Part shown: in pieces, positions 13,401-21,520 of the stretch
How positions within the stretch are numbered: position 1 is the stretch's first letter
How the letters are laid out: each line of letters starts with the position of its first letter
Source: Priapulus caudatus
Lineage: Eukaryota; Priapulida; Priapulimorpha; Priapulimorphida; Priapulidae
NCBI RefSeq assembly: GCF_000485595.1
Contig: NW_014578106.1
Coordinates: 45,688-85,263, forward strand
Direction of reading: 5' to 3'
Length of the DNA stretch: 39,576 nucleotides
Position numbers and translations under genes: made by a program
Notes under the pieces: generated by a model
Databases searched by the model: none
Told to the model about the DNA's origin: nothing
What the model saw: the letters and a program-made list of their open reading frames with translations, nothing else

Positions 13401-13664
13401 TAGGGAGACAGACAGAAACACACGCTTTTAGTTCTTTACTTTACACTCATCTTTCTGTTAGTTTGCGCACAGTGGCCGGCGTGCGGTGAGACTATGTTAA
13501 TCGGCCGCTGTGTCATATTGCAGGTGATGGTGACCTGCGGCTTAGAAAACCAGCTTCTCAGCGCGTCCGAGCCGAATCGCTGCGAGTACCTGTTCACATT
13601 CACGACGCCGGCCGTGTGCACGATACCGACCAGGACGCCCGACTTACTCCACGACGAACTATGA
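1653..13664 (+). CDS. PRKCSH: Glucosidase II beta subunit, 5'-partial, 14 exons
   Basis: This is the non-catalytic subunit of ER glucosidase II. In the known complex it retains the alpha subunit in the ER lumen and presents N-glycans for removal of the two inner glucoses. Exons: 1653-1748, 2184-2241, 2707-2824, 3218-3281, 3708-3773, 6250-6334, 6635-6713, 6998-7093, 7251-7370, 9649-9799, 10601-10670, 11171-11335, 12070-12169, 13524-13664. All borders are GT...AG, and the phases join into 468 codons plus stop. Visible in order: an LDLa-like repeat ([13 protein letters not shown], then [11 protein letters not shown]), a Glu/Lys/Gln coiled coil, an EF-hand pair (DVDGDG, DMNDDG), an acidic run, an MRH domain and terminal HDEL. 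The MRH mannose contacts known in the family, Q (VSQRP), R (PKRS) and E/Y (RCEY), are all present. The signal peptide and first LDLa repeat are missing; known family members are about 525 residues. Exon 9's acceptor is the only uncertain junction. Confidence 0.96.
1917..2067. mobile_element. MITE-like hairpin element with 24 bp perfect terminal inverted repeats
   Basis: Positions 1917-1940 and 2044-2067 are perfect 24-base inverted repeats starting ATCAGGAGTTAATAAAGACA. They enclose about 100 bases of AAT/ACA-rich low-complexity sequence. The element lies in the intron between exons 1653-1748 and 2184-2241. It has no coding capacity, as expected for a non-autonomous inverted-repeat element. 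Confidence 0.7.
2184..2241 (+). CDS. PRKCSH: PRKCSH exon 2 (LDLa-like repeat, calcium loop)
   Basis: The acceptor is gccatttcag and the donor is gtacgt; the exon is only 58 bases. It encodes [19 protein letters not shown], completing the disulfide and calcium-loop part of the repeat. The family usually has Gly where this gene has Leu (CCDLSDE, not CCDGSDE/CCDGTDE). Phase 2 exit. Confidence 0.93.
2242..2706 (+). other. Intron, no other feature seen
   Basis: AT-rich intron of the PRKCSH gene. I see no repeat or gene inside it. Confidence 0.8.
2707..2824 (+). CDS. PRKCSH: PRKCSH exon 3 (start of coiled coil)
   Basis: The acceptor is tgtacag and the donor is gtgggt. The first base completes a Lys codon. 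It encodes [20 protein letters not shown] and then [20 protein letters not shown], a charged helical segment. It aligns with the region after the last LDLa cysteine in animal GIIbeta. Exit phase 0. Confidence 0.93.
2825..3217 (+). other. Intron with ATT/GTT-rich 3' part
   Basis: PRKCSH intron. From about 3113 to 3190 it is a T-rich run of ATT and GTT triplets that could serve as an extended pyrimidine tract for the acceptor at 3217. Confidence 0.75.
3218..3281 (+). CDS. PRKCSH: PRKCSH exon 4 (coiled coil)
   Basis: The acceptor is cttctgcag and the donor is gtgagt. It encodes [20 protein letters not shown] plus EG, with clear heptad leucines ([11 protein letters not shown]). Phase 0 in, phase 1 out. 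Confidence 0.93.
3309..3363. mobile_element. Short hairpin sharing the ATCAGGAG terminus
   Basis: Arms 3309-3329 and 3343-3363 are inverted repeats matching at 19 of 21 positions, separated by 13 bases. Both arms begin ATCAGGAG, the same terminal octamer as the element at 1917-2067. This suggests a related inverted-repeat family. It lies in the intron after exon 3218-3281. Confidence 0.55.
3708..3773 (+). CDS. PRKCSH: PRKCSH exon 5 (coiled coil)
   Basis: The acceptor is tacttgcag and the donor is gtgagt. It encodes [20 protein letters not shown] followed by WQ. The EEPEKQAKE stretch matches the equivalent Glu-Lys-Pro-Glu segment of animal GIIbeta. Phase 1 in and out. Confidence 0.92.
5439..5469. 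repeat. (ATTT)n microsatellite
   Basis: Seven or so uninterrupted ATTT units followed by a CA-rich stretch. Intronic. Confidence 0.9.
5589..5627. repeat. (CA)n microsatellite, interrupted
   Basis: CA repeat with a single CCC interruption, inside the 2.5 kb intron. Confidence 0.85.
6250..6334 (+). CDS. PRKCSH: PRKCSH exon 6 (end of coiled coil, first EF-hand loop)
   Basis: The acceptor is ctcttccag and the donor is gtaggt, after a 2.5 kb intron. It encodes [20 protein letters not shown] and then VLDVDGDG. The DxDGDG is the start of an EF-hand calcium loop, and the next exon completes it. Phase 2 exit. Confidence 0.94.
6635..6713 (+). CDS. PRKCSH: PRKCSH exon 7 (EF-hand pair)
   Basis: The acceptor is cactttcag and the donor is gtaagc. 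It encodes [20 protein letters not shown] followed by ITEEELK. It finishes the first EF-hand loop and contains a complete second one ([12 protein letters not shown]), with acidic residues at the expected calcium positions. Phase 0 exit. Confidence 0.95.
6829..6856. repeat. (GTT)n microsatellite
   Basis: About nine GTT units in the intron between the EF-hand exon and exon 8. Confidence 0.9.
6998..7093 (+). CDS. PRKCSH: PRKCSH exon 8 (post EF-hand linker)
   Basis: The acceptor is cccaatgtcag and the donor is gtgagc. It encodes [20 protein letters not shown] and then [12 protein letters not shown]. It sits where vertebrate proteins have their 'FYDRVWAAIRDKY' linker, with similar spacing of aromatic residues. 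Phase 0 in and out. Confidence 0.88.
7251..7370 (+). CDS. PRKCSH: PRKCSH exon 9 (acidic/proline-rich linker), 5' border uncertain
   Basis: The open frame encodes [20 protein letters not shown], then [20 protein letters not shown], ending at donor gtattg. Its composition matches the poorly conserved acidic linker of GIIbeta. Exon 8 ends in phase 0, so acceptor AG at 7249-7250 (start 7251) or at 7219-7220 (start 7221) keeps frame. The AG at 7169-7170 would not. The polypyrimidine tract is weak for both, so the start is a best guess. A transcript spanning exons 8 and 10 would settle it. Confidence 0.65.
7371..9648 (+). other. 2.3 kb PRKCSH intron with a GC-rich block
   Basis: Intron between exons 9 and 10. 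A GC- and CpG-rich block at about 7920-8230 stands out from AT-rich surroundings and contains a 115-codon frame without stops on the + strand (7963-8310). The rest shows short (TA)n runs near 7499 and 7690 and no supported gene. Confidence 0.7.
9649..9799 (+). CDS. PRKCSH: PRKCSH exon 10 (poly-acidic stretch)
   Basis: The acceptor is tatttttgtag and the donor is gtaata. It encodes a Glu/Asp run ([20 protein letters not shown]) and then the conserved [14 protein letters not shown]. The latter corresponds to 'KMPPYDEQTQAFI' just before the second helical segment of the family. Phase 0 in, phase 1 out. Confidence 0.94.
9800..10600 (+). other. PRKCSH intron dominated by (CA)n
   Basis: The intron between exons 10 and 11 contains the long CA array and a ten-base gap. 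Apart from that array it is AT-rich without features. Confidence 0.85.
10207..10470. repeat. (CA)n microsatellite with assembly gap
   Basis: About 250 bases of nearly pure CA, with GCACGCAC and TATACACA edges. It is interrupted by ten N at 10323-10332 and one GACA at about 10357. The gap marks collapse or failure in the repeat, so its true length is unknown. Frames of alternating His-Thr or Cys-Val across it are not genes. Confidence 0.97.
10601..10670 (+). CDS. PRKCSH: PRKCSH exon 11 (helical segment before MRH)
   Basis: The acceptor is cttttcgcag and the donor is gtgagt. It encodes [20 protein letters not shown] and then DEI. It aligns with 'AAQEARNKFEEAERSLKDMEESI' of vertebrate GIIbeta. 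Phase 1 in, phase 2 out. Confidence 0.94.
10671..11170 (+). other. Intron, no other feature seen
   Basis: PRKCSH intron of 500 bases between the helical exon and the first MRH exon. AT-rich, nothing notable. Confidence 0.85.
11171..11335 (+). CDS. PRKCSH: PRKCSH exon 12 (MRH domain, first part)
   Basis: The acceptor is gtgcttacag and the donor is gtaagc. It contains [36 protein letters not shown] and GGGETSLG. It carries the first MRH cysteines and the Gln of VSQRPK, which in the family contacts mannose. Phase 2 in and out. Confidence 0.96.
11336..12069 (+). other. Intron, no other feature seen
   Basis: PRKCSH intron between the first two MRH exons. Short open frames on both strands have no coding character. 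Confidence 0.85.
12070..12169 (+). CDS. PRKCSH: PRKCSH exon 13 (MRH domain, middle)
   Basis: The acceptor is tttcttgcag and the donor is gtgagc. It encodes [20 protein letters not shown] and then [13 protein letters not shown]. The CWNGPKRS motif holds the conserved cysteine and the ligand-binding Arg of the MRH fold. Phase 0 exit. Confidence 0.96.
12170..13523 (+). other. 1.35 kb PRKCSH intron with GT-rich tract
   Basis: Contains a GT/GTGC-rich degenerate tract at about 12545-12785. A short stretch near its 3' end also occurs earlier (13138-13168 and 13461-13491), the first copy with its own ttgcag. Confidence 0.8.
12545..12785. repeat. Degenerate (GT)n/(GTGC)n tract
   Basis: GT-rich sequence with GTGCGTGC, GTGTGT and ACGTGTG units, interrupted throughout. 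It lies in the intron before the final PRKCSH exon. Confidence 0.75.
13524..13664 (+). CDS. PRKCSH: PRKCSH terminal exon (MRH end, HDEL)
   Basis: The acceptor is catattgcag. It encodes [32 protein letters not shown] and a short tail ending LLHDEL before TGA at 13662-13664. RCEY carries the Glu and Tyr of the MRH mannose site. HDEL is the ER-retrieval signal and is identical to the last four residues of vertebrate GIIbeta, which places the mature protein in the ER lumen. Confidence 0.97.
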   Translation: MMVTCGLENQLLSASEPNRCEYLFTFTTPAVCTIPTRTPDLLHDEL

Positions 13665-15036
13665 GAGCCGACGAGCTCCAGGGGAAACGAGTTTGAGTGC
13701 TGCCATCTTGTGCCCAAATTTGAATTTAACTGTACTTGAGAGATCTCAGGACGTGCCTGCATGCGTGTGCGTAAGGCGCGTGCGTGTAGTGCGCGTACGC
13801 GCACAGGTGCGTGCGTGTATTTCTACCCGCGCAAAACGATAGCGAGCGACTGTAGACGGCCATTGTATTGTACTGCTGATGTACGCGTGGCAGGGAGAGC
13901 ATTAGAGCAGAAAACGTTGATGCGTTTGTTGACAGGCTATCACGTCGTCAAAATTTGCGCGTTCGCTTTCCTTGGAGGTAATCGCCGAGGCAGGCAAAAT
14001 AGTTACGAAACTGAAATCGTGCTTGACGTGCCATCGACGTTGCTGCAGTCTTTCATATAATGGCCTGCAATCACGCGTAGATTATCACCGCGTGCTGGCC
14101 TGGCGTATACTAACAATCGTATATCGGTGTGTGTATCAATCGTCTAACTCGCCTTATATAACGGTTTGAGTAAGCAGTTCGGGGTAATTGGTTTAATATG
14201 TGTTGCCCGGTGGTCGCAGTTATTCAGAAACCCGAGGCAAGGGGGTGAAATACATTTAGGTGGTGTCTGAGCTAACGGTTGGTGATCTCAGAGCATGCGG
14301 TTGATGTGTTAGGCTGGCATGCATTGTGAGTGTGTCAGTATAGCGGGAGAGATCATCGTCTGCGGAAGGTAGGAACAACAGCAGGACGGCGTCTTCTCTC
14401 TTGTCACATCAAATCTACTCGGCACGTGACACTTGGCGTTTCTATTTCCTCTTGTAACCGGTGGCATGAGCTATTTTGTCATACACGTTTTCCAGCTGTT
14501 CACCGTGTGTATTTCAACATTTTATATTGCCTGTGAATCGGTGGTGTGTGTTGCGGACCTGTATGTGTGAGTTACTTTCCGTTGAAGGTATTAGCATCGA
14601 ACTTGCAATAAGAATTACTTACTCGCCCTTACTGGTTCAAAGGTTCTTGTTAATGTATACCCTGTTGTTTAGAGGTCAATTATTGTCCTCGACACTAATC
14701 TCTGAATCACGCATGGAAAAATCATAAACAAATTAAATATGATGATATAAATTACACACTATTAAGTTTTTTTTTATTTTAGTGCAAAAACAAAGTGATC
14801 TTCCATCTTCTGCAAAATAGATTAATTTTAAGTGGCTGTGATTCTTTGTTGCACATCAAGGAAATAGCACAATATACGTGTATAATATATTTCATTAAAA
14901 TTATACGTATTATGTCACTAAAATATTACATAGTAAATTCTCCAAATATTAATATTTTCAGCATATCATACTTTATATAAATGTAAATTTAAAAGAAGCC
15001 TTAATGTATTTCTAAATAATTTTTAATATACATTAA

Positions 15037-15042
15037 TTTATT
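15037..15042 (-). terminator. Candidate poly(A) signal AATAAA for the minus-strand gene
   Basis: AATAAA on the minus strand, 336 bases past the stop at 15378. A plus-strand AATAAA sits at 15047-15052 only five bases away and could serve PRKCSH. The AT-rich context means either could be chance. Confidence 0.3.
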
Positions 15043-15060
15043 CCTCAATAAATGCTGATT

Positions 15061-15077
15061 CTGGAATATATACGTAT

Positions 15078-15110
<33 letters not shown>

Positions 15111-15119
15111 TATATTCCA
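15061..15119. repeat. AT-rich palindrome
   Basis: TGGAATATA at the left end is mirrored by TATATTCCA at the right, with alternating TA between. It can fold as a long AT hairpin and lies between the convergent genes. Confidence 0.8.
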
Positions 15120-15377
15120 TGATCTCTTAGATTAAGGCACTGAATCTTAACCACCTATAGTATAGTCAGGCACGTACATAAGACGCACCTTAAAAAAGCC
15201 TCTTGCTCTCTCCTTAATGGTAGTAGCCAAGCACGCGGACACGGAAAGAGAGGAATAGTGAGCGTAATGACAACAGTGAAAGCTGTCCTCGACGTATCGG
15301 GGGCATATCCTCGATAACCGTAGCTCGGCAGTCGCTGTAGTAACTGTCCTGCTGGGTTGGGGGAGCGAGGCTCTATA

Positions 15378-15886
15378 TTATAGTTTGGTCGTGTAGCATT
15401 TGGACACCACTATGACTCGTATCGGTCGCTTGTTGTCCTCGTCGGCCGTCACCAGCTGCGCATGTGCCTCGTGTTCCTGCCTCACGCGGCCGGCCGCGCC
15501 CGCGCACACGGGCTCGTGCACCATGATGTCACCCGTGACGACATTCTTGAAGGCCGGATGTCCTCTGGCTGTCGTTAGAGCGACGGCTTTACCCGCCGCT
15601 TTTCCGTTGGGAACCACGGTCCCGTTTCGTTCCGCTCGTGCTTGCGCCCGCTGACCAGTGTCTGGCTTCGTACCGTTGGACAACGGGCGCTGCGTTTGAC
15701 CGGCGGCGACGTTTCCGGCGCATGCGCGCGGCGATGACGCCGGACTCTGCACCTGCTGGCTCTTGGTCGACACATTTGAGCTGTGCCGCCTCTGTGGGTG
15801 CGTGTCTTTCTCTCGCGCGCCGGTAGGGTGCGCGTTAGGCGGCTGCTGCGGTGCTGCGTCTAGAGCGTCCTTGGACGCCTTCTTCG
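15378..15886 (-). CDS. Membrane protein gene, exon 2 (cytoplasmic tail)
   Basis: Acceptor AG at 15887-15888 follows a pyrimidine-rich TATTTTTCC. The exon completes the split codon (A|CG, Thr) and stays open for 168 codons to TAA. The CpG-rich sequence differs sharply from its intron. The tail carries many Arg/Lys and Ser and is low in hydrophobic residues until its last 50 positions. Confidence 0.75.
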
Positions 15887-17704
15887 CTAATTTGTTTCTG
15901 GAAAAATACCGTGTTCTATGATTCGGCGCAATTTGCAGTTTCGCTCGCTTCCGCTAAGTAAATCGAAAATAACAGCTTCTCGCAAATTTGTCGGGAACGC
16001 GCAGGAAACTAAATTACGTCCTATATAGTTGCTGCTAATGACTCATCTGAACCTCGATTCGTTGTAGAATGGAAAAGTAATGATTTGAACACAGATTTCC
16101 TCTGACTATACAGAACTGAGTACTATGCAGTCGTTGAACAGCCATTTCTGTTTGCCTGCGAGCAATCTAATGCAATGACTAAATGGACATTAGTGATACC
16201 ACTCACATAGACATTATACGTATTTTAATACGTAAATTTATAGTATAGAAATAACGTAATAGAGCTTTAATTATGGTCATTGCAAAAAGCTAGTTACTGT
16301 AACCCAAACAATGTTTATTGCCGTTTCAAAAATTAAACCAAACAAACTTCTTAAAACGTTAATGTAATTTCCTTGTAAAGTGTGACTTGCCACCTCAGTT
16401 GGTCTAGCAAAATTAGAGGCGTAGGCCCGCGAATGCGTGAATAAGGTTCAGTTTACCTGAGTCAATTTAAATTACGATACCATTATTTTTATTTATAACG
16501 GTATTAACCGATACAAATGTTCATTTTGTCGTACCTTAACGTGCTGCCATACATCAACTTTTGCAGGGAAAATTAGTGGGGATAGTGTATGCATTATAAA
16601 TTTATTTATTGGTAGGCAATCTAAGGCGAGAGCGGCATTAACGCATATGAACGTGTGGCGCCTGAGCTAATAAGGAATGGACAAGGCAATTTCAGCCTTC
16701 GATATTTATCGCCCGCGCAATGTTTGGCAAAAATGAATAATAGACAGATACACATTGATTAACTATTTCTCCAGATTTTCCTCGAATCTCGAGCGCTTAT
16801 TGTTAATCAACGCACAACACTTGCCATAAGCGGTCGAGTCGCATTGATTTAGATTGCAAATGGCTTGCTAAGTCACCTGTTATCGGCTTTACCGTCATTT
16901 CTAAGCTTGCCCCACATCATGGTCGTATTGTCACGCTGATGCTGCACGGCGTCACAAAACGTCTCGATGCTTCCTGAAATACAAGCCCAATCGTTTTAAA
17001 CATGTTTTTGTTGTTGATAGTAGTGATGATGGTGATGATAATGGTGATGATGATAGTGATGATGATGATTATGATGATGATGTTGTTGGTGGTGGGGGTG
17101 GTTGTGTTAATTGTTGTTGTTATTATTATTAGTATTATAATTATTATTAACAGTAATGTCTATGTATCTCTCTGCTTGCTCTTTGCAACTGACTGAACTT
17201 TACCACCTCTCCCTTTCATCCACCCGCTCTCTCGCCCTTTCCCTCTCTCGCTGTCTCGATCTTTCGCTCCTCTTTTCTCTGACTTAGTGTCTTTCTATTT
17301 TTCTCTTTGTAATATACTGCACGCGTTTTCCTTTTCTGCAACGCTACCTAAGCCCAACGGTTACCGCTGACCCTGGAGACCTGACCACTCTCCCGCTCTG
17401 TCTCTCCTAATTATTATCCACCTCCTGTCGCATTGTCTTCGAAATTGGCTATTTGGTGAGCTGCGTGTTATGCGAAGATGGGAGCGGACGCGGACTCACT
17501 GTATTTTCCGTAGGTTTTCGCTAGAAACTGTAGCGTGATTATGAGTAGCGCAGCGATGACCATGCAGCCGAAGAACGTGGCCGATGCCATGCCAACCCAG
17601 CCGCGCGAGTCGGTCATGCTAGCCGGTGACGTAGTTGTCCTCATTGTTGTCAGTGGCGCGGCCTGTAACGGTAGATGGCGCGCGTCGTGAAAAGTACCCG
17701 CCAT
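15378..17704 (-). CDS. Predicted single-pass membrane protein, two exons, unknown function
   Basis: I do not recognise this protein. Exon 1 is 17704-17500 and exon 2 is 15886-15378, joined by a GTGAGT donor and an acceptor ending AAATTAG. Together they give 714 bases, 237 residues plus stop. The chosen ATG (17704) has a strong context (AAAACCATGG). Residues about 39-60 form a hydrophobic segment (ASATFFGCMVIAALLIITLQ) followed by basic juxtamembrane residues (AKTYGKYTKKASK). There is no signal peptide, so a type III topology with a short outer N-terminus and a 170-residue inner tail is inferred. The tail is Ala/Gln/Pro/Ser-rich and likely disordered, ending in a more conserved-looking stretch (HPAFKNVVTGDIMVHEPV, RPIRVIVVSKCYTTKL). 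Codons strongly favour G/C at the third position. Using the AG at 15899-15900 instead would break the frame. Confidence 0.72.
15887..17499 (-). other. Intron of the membrane protein gene
   Basis: 1.6 kb, AT-rich. It contains a (GATGAT)n-like tract at about 17022-17095 and a pyrimidine-rich stretch at about 17205-17290. No other gene is supported. Confidence 0.7.
17022..17095. repeat. GATGAT-rich microsatellite
   Basis: Degenerate GATGATG/GTGATGAT units followed by GTTGTTATTATT. It encodes poly-Met/Val frames that are not genes. Confidence 0.8.
17500..17704 (-). CDS. Membrane protein gene, exon 1 (N-terminus and membrane segment)
   Basis: Starts at ATG (17704) in an AAAACCATGGCG context. It encodes MAGTFHDARHLPLQ, a Thr/Ser-rich stretch, and then the hydrophobic helix ending FLAKTYGKY. 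The donor is GTGAGT after the first base of a codon. A second in-frame ATG (MTDSRGW) just before the helix could be an alternative start. Confidence 0.75.
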
Positions 17705-18221
17705 GGTTTTCACGTCGCGTTACCGATTCGCATGGGGTGACAACATGCAGACGGTTGGACGCGGTGTTGTTGGCCGTTAAGATAAGATGTGGAATGGGTG
17801 CTGAATAGCGCCCTGTAGATGATTGAATAAGGCGTGGTCTAATCGGATCCTGTACGTTATGGGCATGGGGCTTTCCTATACGAAACTCTTCTCTTCGCAA
17901 GGATACGTATTAGTGACTGTAATGCATGCCGACTAAATGATTAATGATCTACAATTTTCTCGCACGGTAATGTGTGGCGATAAGTATGTATACGTGTAAT
18001 CTTACAATCTCCCGTTGCAGTTCATAATCGTCAAGGTAATGATAATTGACTTATGGTAATGATGTCGACTTTTATCGACGATGTTATTTTTATGGTTTTA
18101 TGGACAATTCGTAGACATGGGAAATATGAAAATGAGAAACATTGCCGTTTAAGATTAAATTGGGCATGCCGCACGTGGGCCTGCATGGTTGCATGTCTGC
18201 TAAACGTTCAGATCACCGCCG
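17705..18221. other. Upstream region of the minus-strand gene
   Basis: Contains the expected 5' UTR and promoter of the membrane-protein gene. I see no convincing TATA box. No other gene is supported. Confidence 0.5.

Positions 18222-18294
<73 letters not shown>
18222..18294. repeat. (CT)n microsatellite
   Basis: About 35 CT units. CT-rich interrupted sequence continues to about 18515 with a CATCAT block at 18367-18382. Confidence 0.95.
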
Positions 18295-18297
<3 letters not shown>

Positions 18298-18779
18298 CTC
18301 TCTGTCTCAACCTTCTCTCTCCTTCTCTCTAACTCTCTCTAATCATCTCTCTTTCCCTCTCTCTCCTCATCATCATCATCATCTCTCTCTCTCTCTATAT
18401 TTCCCCTTTATCTCTTTCTCTCTCTCTCTACTCTCATCTTCTCTCGTACTCTCAATCAAATAGAGCCCAATGTCCTCACCCCTATCTCTCTCCCTCTCTC
18501 TCCTCCCTCTCTGTCCCATTTTCATGTACGTTTTCCAATTTTATTATAACAAAGAAATGTGAAGTATATTCATTATTATATTCCTTTCATTATCAATTTC
18601 ATGCTGCTTAGGGCTGTTCGCATTCCGCCCAAAAAGTTCTAGTTGCTCGGTCCGCCACACAAAATCTGATATTTATTCACACAAGTATCTTATCTGTGCT
18701 ACCAGTTGTGCGCCGTTGCGCGCCGCGCGCCGTGTTCCTGTGGTTTTTTCGTTGTCGCGCGCCTGCGATGCGTGCGTGC

Positions 18780-19340
18780 CTGTGCTTGTGGTTTTTTGTG
18801 GGATGTACTGTGTGTGGTGGTGTGTGTGTGGTGTGTGTGTGGTGTGTGTGTGTTTGTATGTGATGTATGTATTGTATCGTATATGTATGTAGTATGTATG
18901 ATGGTTGTATGTATGTAGTTATGGTAGTGTATGTATGTATGGATATGTATGTAGTTGTATGTATGTATGTATGTATGTAGTGCTATGTATGTATGGTATG
19001 TATGTGAACTGTATGTATGTATGTATGTGTGTGCGTGTGTCGCGTGTTGTGCCGTTGTGCTGCGTGTCGGCGCCGCCGCACACTATTTTCCGGCGGGTTT
19101 GTGTGCGTGTGTGCGTCGTGTGCGTGTGGATTGCGTGTGTGCGTTTTGCTGCGTGACCGGAACAGCTGTGAATGTATGTATGTATGTAGTAGGTATGTAG
19201 TATTATGTATGTAGTACTGTATGTATGTATGTATGTATGTATGTATGATGTATCGCTATGTATGTATGCTGTGTGTATGTGGGCCTGGTATGTGCTGGTT
19301 GATGTGTGATATGTATCGTAATTAGTGCGTGTGTCGCCGT
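18780..19340. repeat. (TATG)n and GT-rich repeat tract
   Basis: Blocks of ATGT/TATG tetranucleotides (about 18880-19030 and 19165-19275) alternate with GTGTGC-rich stretches. Apparent Met-Tyr-Val-Cys frames are composition artefacts. Confidence 0.9.
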
Positions 19341-19368
19341 GGTGTGCGTTTGCTGCTAACCGAGTGTG

Positions 19369-19370
<2 letters not shown>

Positions 19371-19426
<56 letters not shown>
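19371..19426. repeat. (GT)n microsatellite
   Basis: Twenty-eight uninterrupted GT units. Confidence 0.95.
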
Positions 19427-19428
<2 letters not shown>

Positions 19429-20695
19429 AAAGGTTGAACAAATAAAGTTAACGCGTCTTGTCGTTGTAACGTTTGAAACAGCATTATCGACTTCCTTACT
19501 AGACTCCGACAAACGCGGTCGCTGTTATGTAAATCGAACCCTCCATTTAAATTTCTGTCATCGATTCCGTGTTAAGAAGCGGCCATCTTTCGTCTCACGT
19601 CTCAATTCTCTCACTTTCCCATTGAACTGTTAGTTGATAGCCAAGTCAGATCGACATCGTAATTGGCAAGTTCTTATTTCTTCGAACTCGACGCTTTCGA
19701 GTCGAGATGCATGGGCGGGCCGGTGTTGTTTCGTCAAAGTCACCTAGCTAAAACGCGACGTAAATTATTGATGCCCCCAGTAGCTGCCGCATAGCAACGG
19801 CAAAAAATTTCGAAATTGATTTGCGAGCAGTGTATAGCGTCGACGGGCTTTGCGGCACGGCATCCCGGGCGTCTACATCTATAATATGATGAATTCTTGA
19901 ATCCGTTCGAGATTATTTCAGTTCGAAGCCGCACCGCCTCAGCATGTCTGACTACGCGGGGACGTGCATTCGACGCTGTTTGGTGCCACATCGAGTCATT
20001 ATCAAAGTGAACGCACAGCCGAGCGGAGTCTCCCGTGGCCCGTTGTCATCGCATGCTAATTCGGGAAACCCCGGAGAGAGCGTTGAACATGCACGCGAGC
20101 GTGCTGGTCGCGCGCGCGCACGCGGCCAACACGCCCACCGGAGATAGTTGCCATCAACTTCCGCGGCCGGCGGAGTTAAATGCCTTCTCCCCCTCCCCCC
20201 GCGTTCGCCTCCTTCGCAGCGGCTCACGCGGCGTCGGTATAGTCCATCTGTGTAGGGGCCGATCATCTGCAAGCCGCAGCAGCCGGTGCGTCCAGTCATC
20301 GCTGTTTCATCGTCACACGTGTGCGTGCGCGCGTGCATGCGTGCGCGTGCGTGCGCGCATACGGACGTGGGCGTGCGTATGAGTGTTCTTTTGGGCGGAG
20401 GGTTGTCGCCCACCACTGCTTACCTTAGTCTCGTTGCGTTGTTTGATGACCGACTCGCCGTAATCGTTTCCTATGGAATATGCGGCCGCCATCTCCACAG
20501 CTGCAATACATACATAAAAGAATATACTAGTAGAGCTCGCGTCAATACTCGCGACCGTTCGTGCTACTTACTATACGCGGCTGCTTCGCCTGCCGTCCGC
20601 GAACCATGCACGTACCCGCGGCCGTACAGACACTGACGCCTGTCGCCTTAACGCTACATCGCGAAGCTTTTGATCTTATCGCAATATTCAGCTCT

Positions 20696-20696
<1 letters not shown>
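19427..20696. other. CpG-dense block without a supported gene
   Basis: From about 19700 to 20660 the sequence is rich in CpG and NotI-like sites (GCGGCCGC near 20482). Long open frames occur on both strands because stops are rare in GC-rich DNA. None shows a family I recognise or clean splice borders. It may be a CpG-rich promoter or a first exon of a gene I cannot resolve. Confidence 0.5.

Positions 20697-20736
<40 letters not shown>
20697..20736. repeat. (CT)n microsatellite
   Basis: About 20 CT units. Pyrimidine-rich sequence (CTCTC, CTCCTCT) then continues to about 21045. Confidence 0.95.
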
Positions 20737-20739
<3 letters not shown>

Positions 20740-21044
20740 GCTCTCTCTACTCTCGTCTCTCCTCTCATATCTCTCTCTCCCTTCTCTTCTCCTCTCGTCT
20801 CGCTCGCTCTGTGTGGGTGTGTTGGCGTGCGTACGTGCCGTGCTGCCGTGCGTGCGTGTGTGTCATGTCTTGTCTCGACCTGTCCTCCTCTCGTTATCTC
20901 TTTTCCTTTCTCTCCTCTATCTCTCCCTCTCTCTCTCTCTCCTCTCTCCTCGCTCTGGGCTCTTTTATCTTTCCTCTACCCTGCTCTTAACAGAGCTCCT
21001 CCCCCACTCTCTCCTCTCTCTCTCCCCTCTCCTCCCCTCGCTCT

Positions 21045-21520
21045 ATGTCTATCTATAGATCTCTCTATCGATCTTATCTATCTGATCGTATCGATCTTAT
21101 CTATCTTATCTATCTATCTATCCTATTTATCTTATCTATATACTCTATTATCATCTATCTATCGATCTATCTTCTAGCTACGCTAGCTAGCGTACTCTAT
21201 CCTACTCATCTATCCTATCTATCTATCTATCGATCTATTCTACTAATCTATCTGTTCTATCTACTCTCATCTATATATCTATCGTATCTACGTTTATCTA
21301 TCTATACTATATATTCCTTATCGTCATTCTATCATACTTATCTATCTATCTATGGTATCTAATCTACGGCTTAGCTTCCCCATCTATATAGCCTATCTAT
21401 CGATCTTATCTATCTATCTTATCGTATCCTATCTATCTATCTAATTATCTATCTATCTATTATCTACTCTATCTAAATCTACCTATATCATATCTTTACT
21501 TTCTTTCTTTCTATCTATCT
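21045..21520. repeat. (TATC)n tetranucleotide array, degenerate
   Basis: Nearly 500 bases of TATC/ATCT units with frequent single-base interruptions and GATC/CGAT variants. It looks like a long microsatellite read with many small errors. Confidence 0.92.

Larger units (their letters stand above)
13665..15377. other. Convergent intergenic region
   Basis: Lies between the PRKCSH stop and the stop of the minus-strand gene, so it should hold both 3' UTRs. The 5' half is of mixed composition and the 3' half (about 14700-15120) is strongly AT-rich. No extra gene is supported. Confidence 0.7.

Noticed and set aside
15400-15826. Plus-strand frames over exon 2 of the membrane protein gene
   Set aside because: They are the reverse-strand shadow of a GC-rich exon. 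The minus-strand frame is longer, joins in phase to exon 1 and has a membrane segment.
18706-19214. Cys/Val/Met/Tyr-rich open frames
   Set aside because: They are products of the TATG and GT tracts, with no coding composition outside the repeats.
19915-19935. tRNA B-box-like GTTCGAAGCC
   Set aside because: No matching A box or acceptor stem could be paired around it.
19952-20416. 154-codon minus-strand frame
   Set aside because: It sits in CpG-rich DNA with overlapping open frames on the other strand, no recognisable motif and no convincing splice sites.
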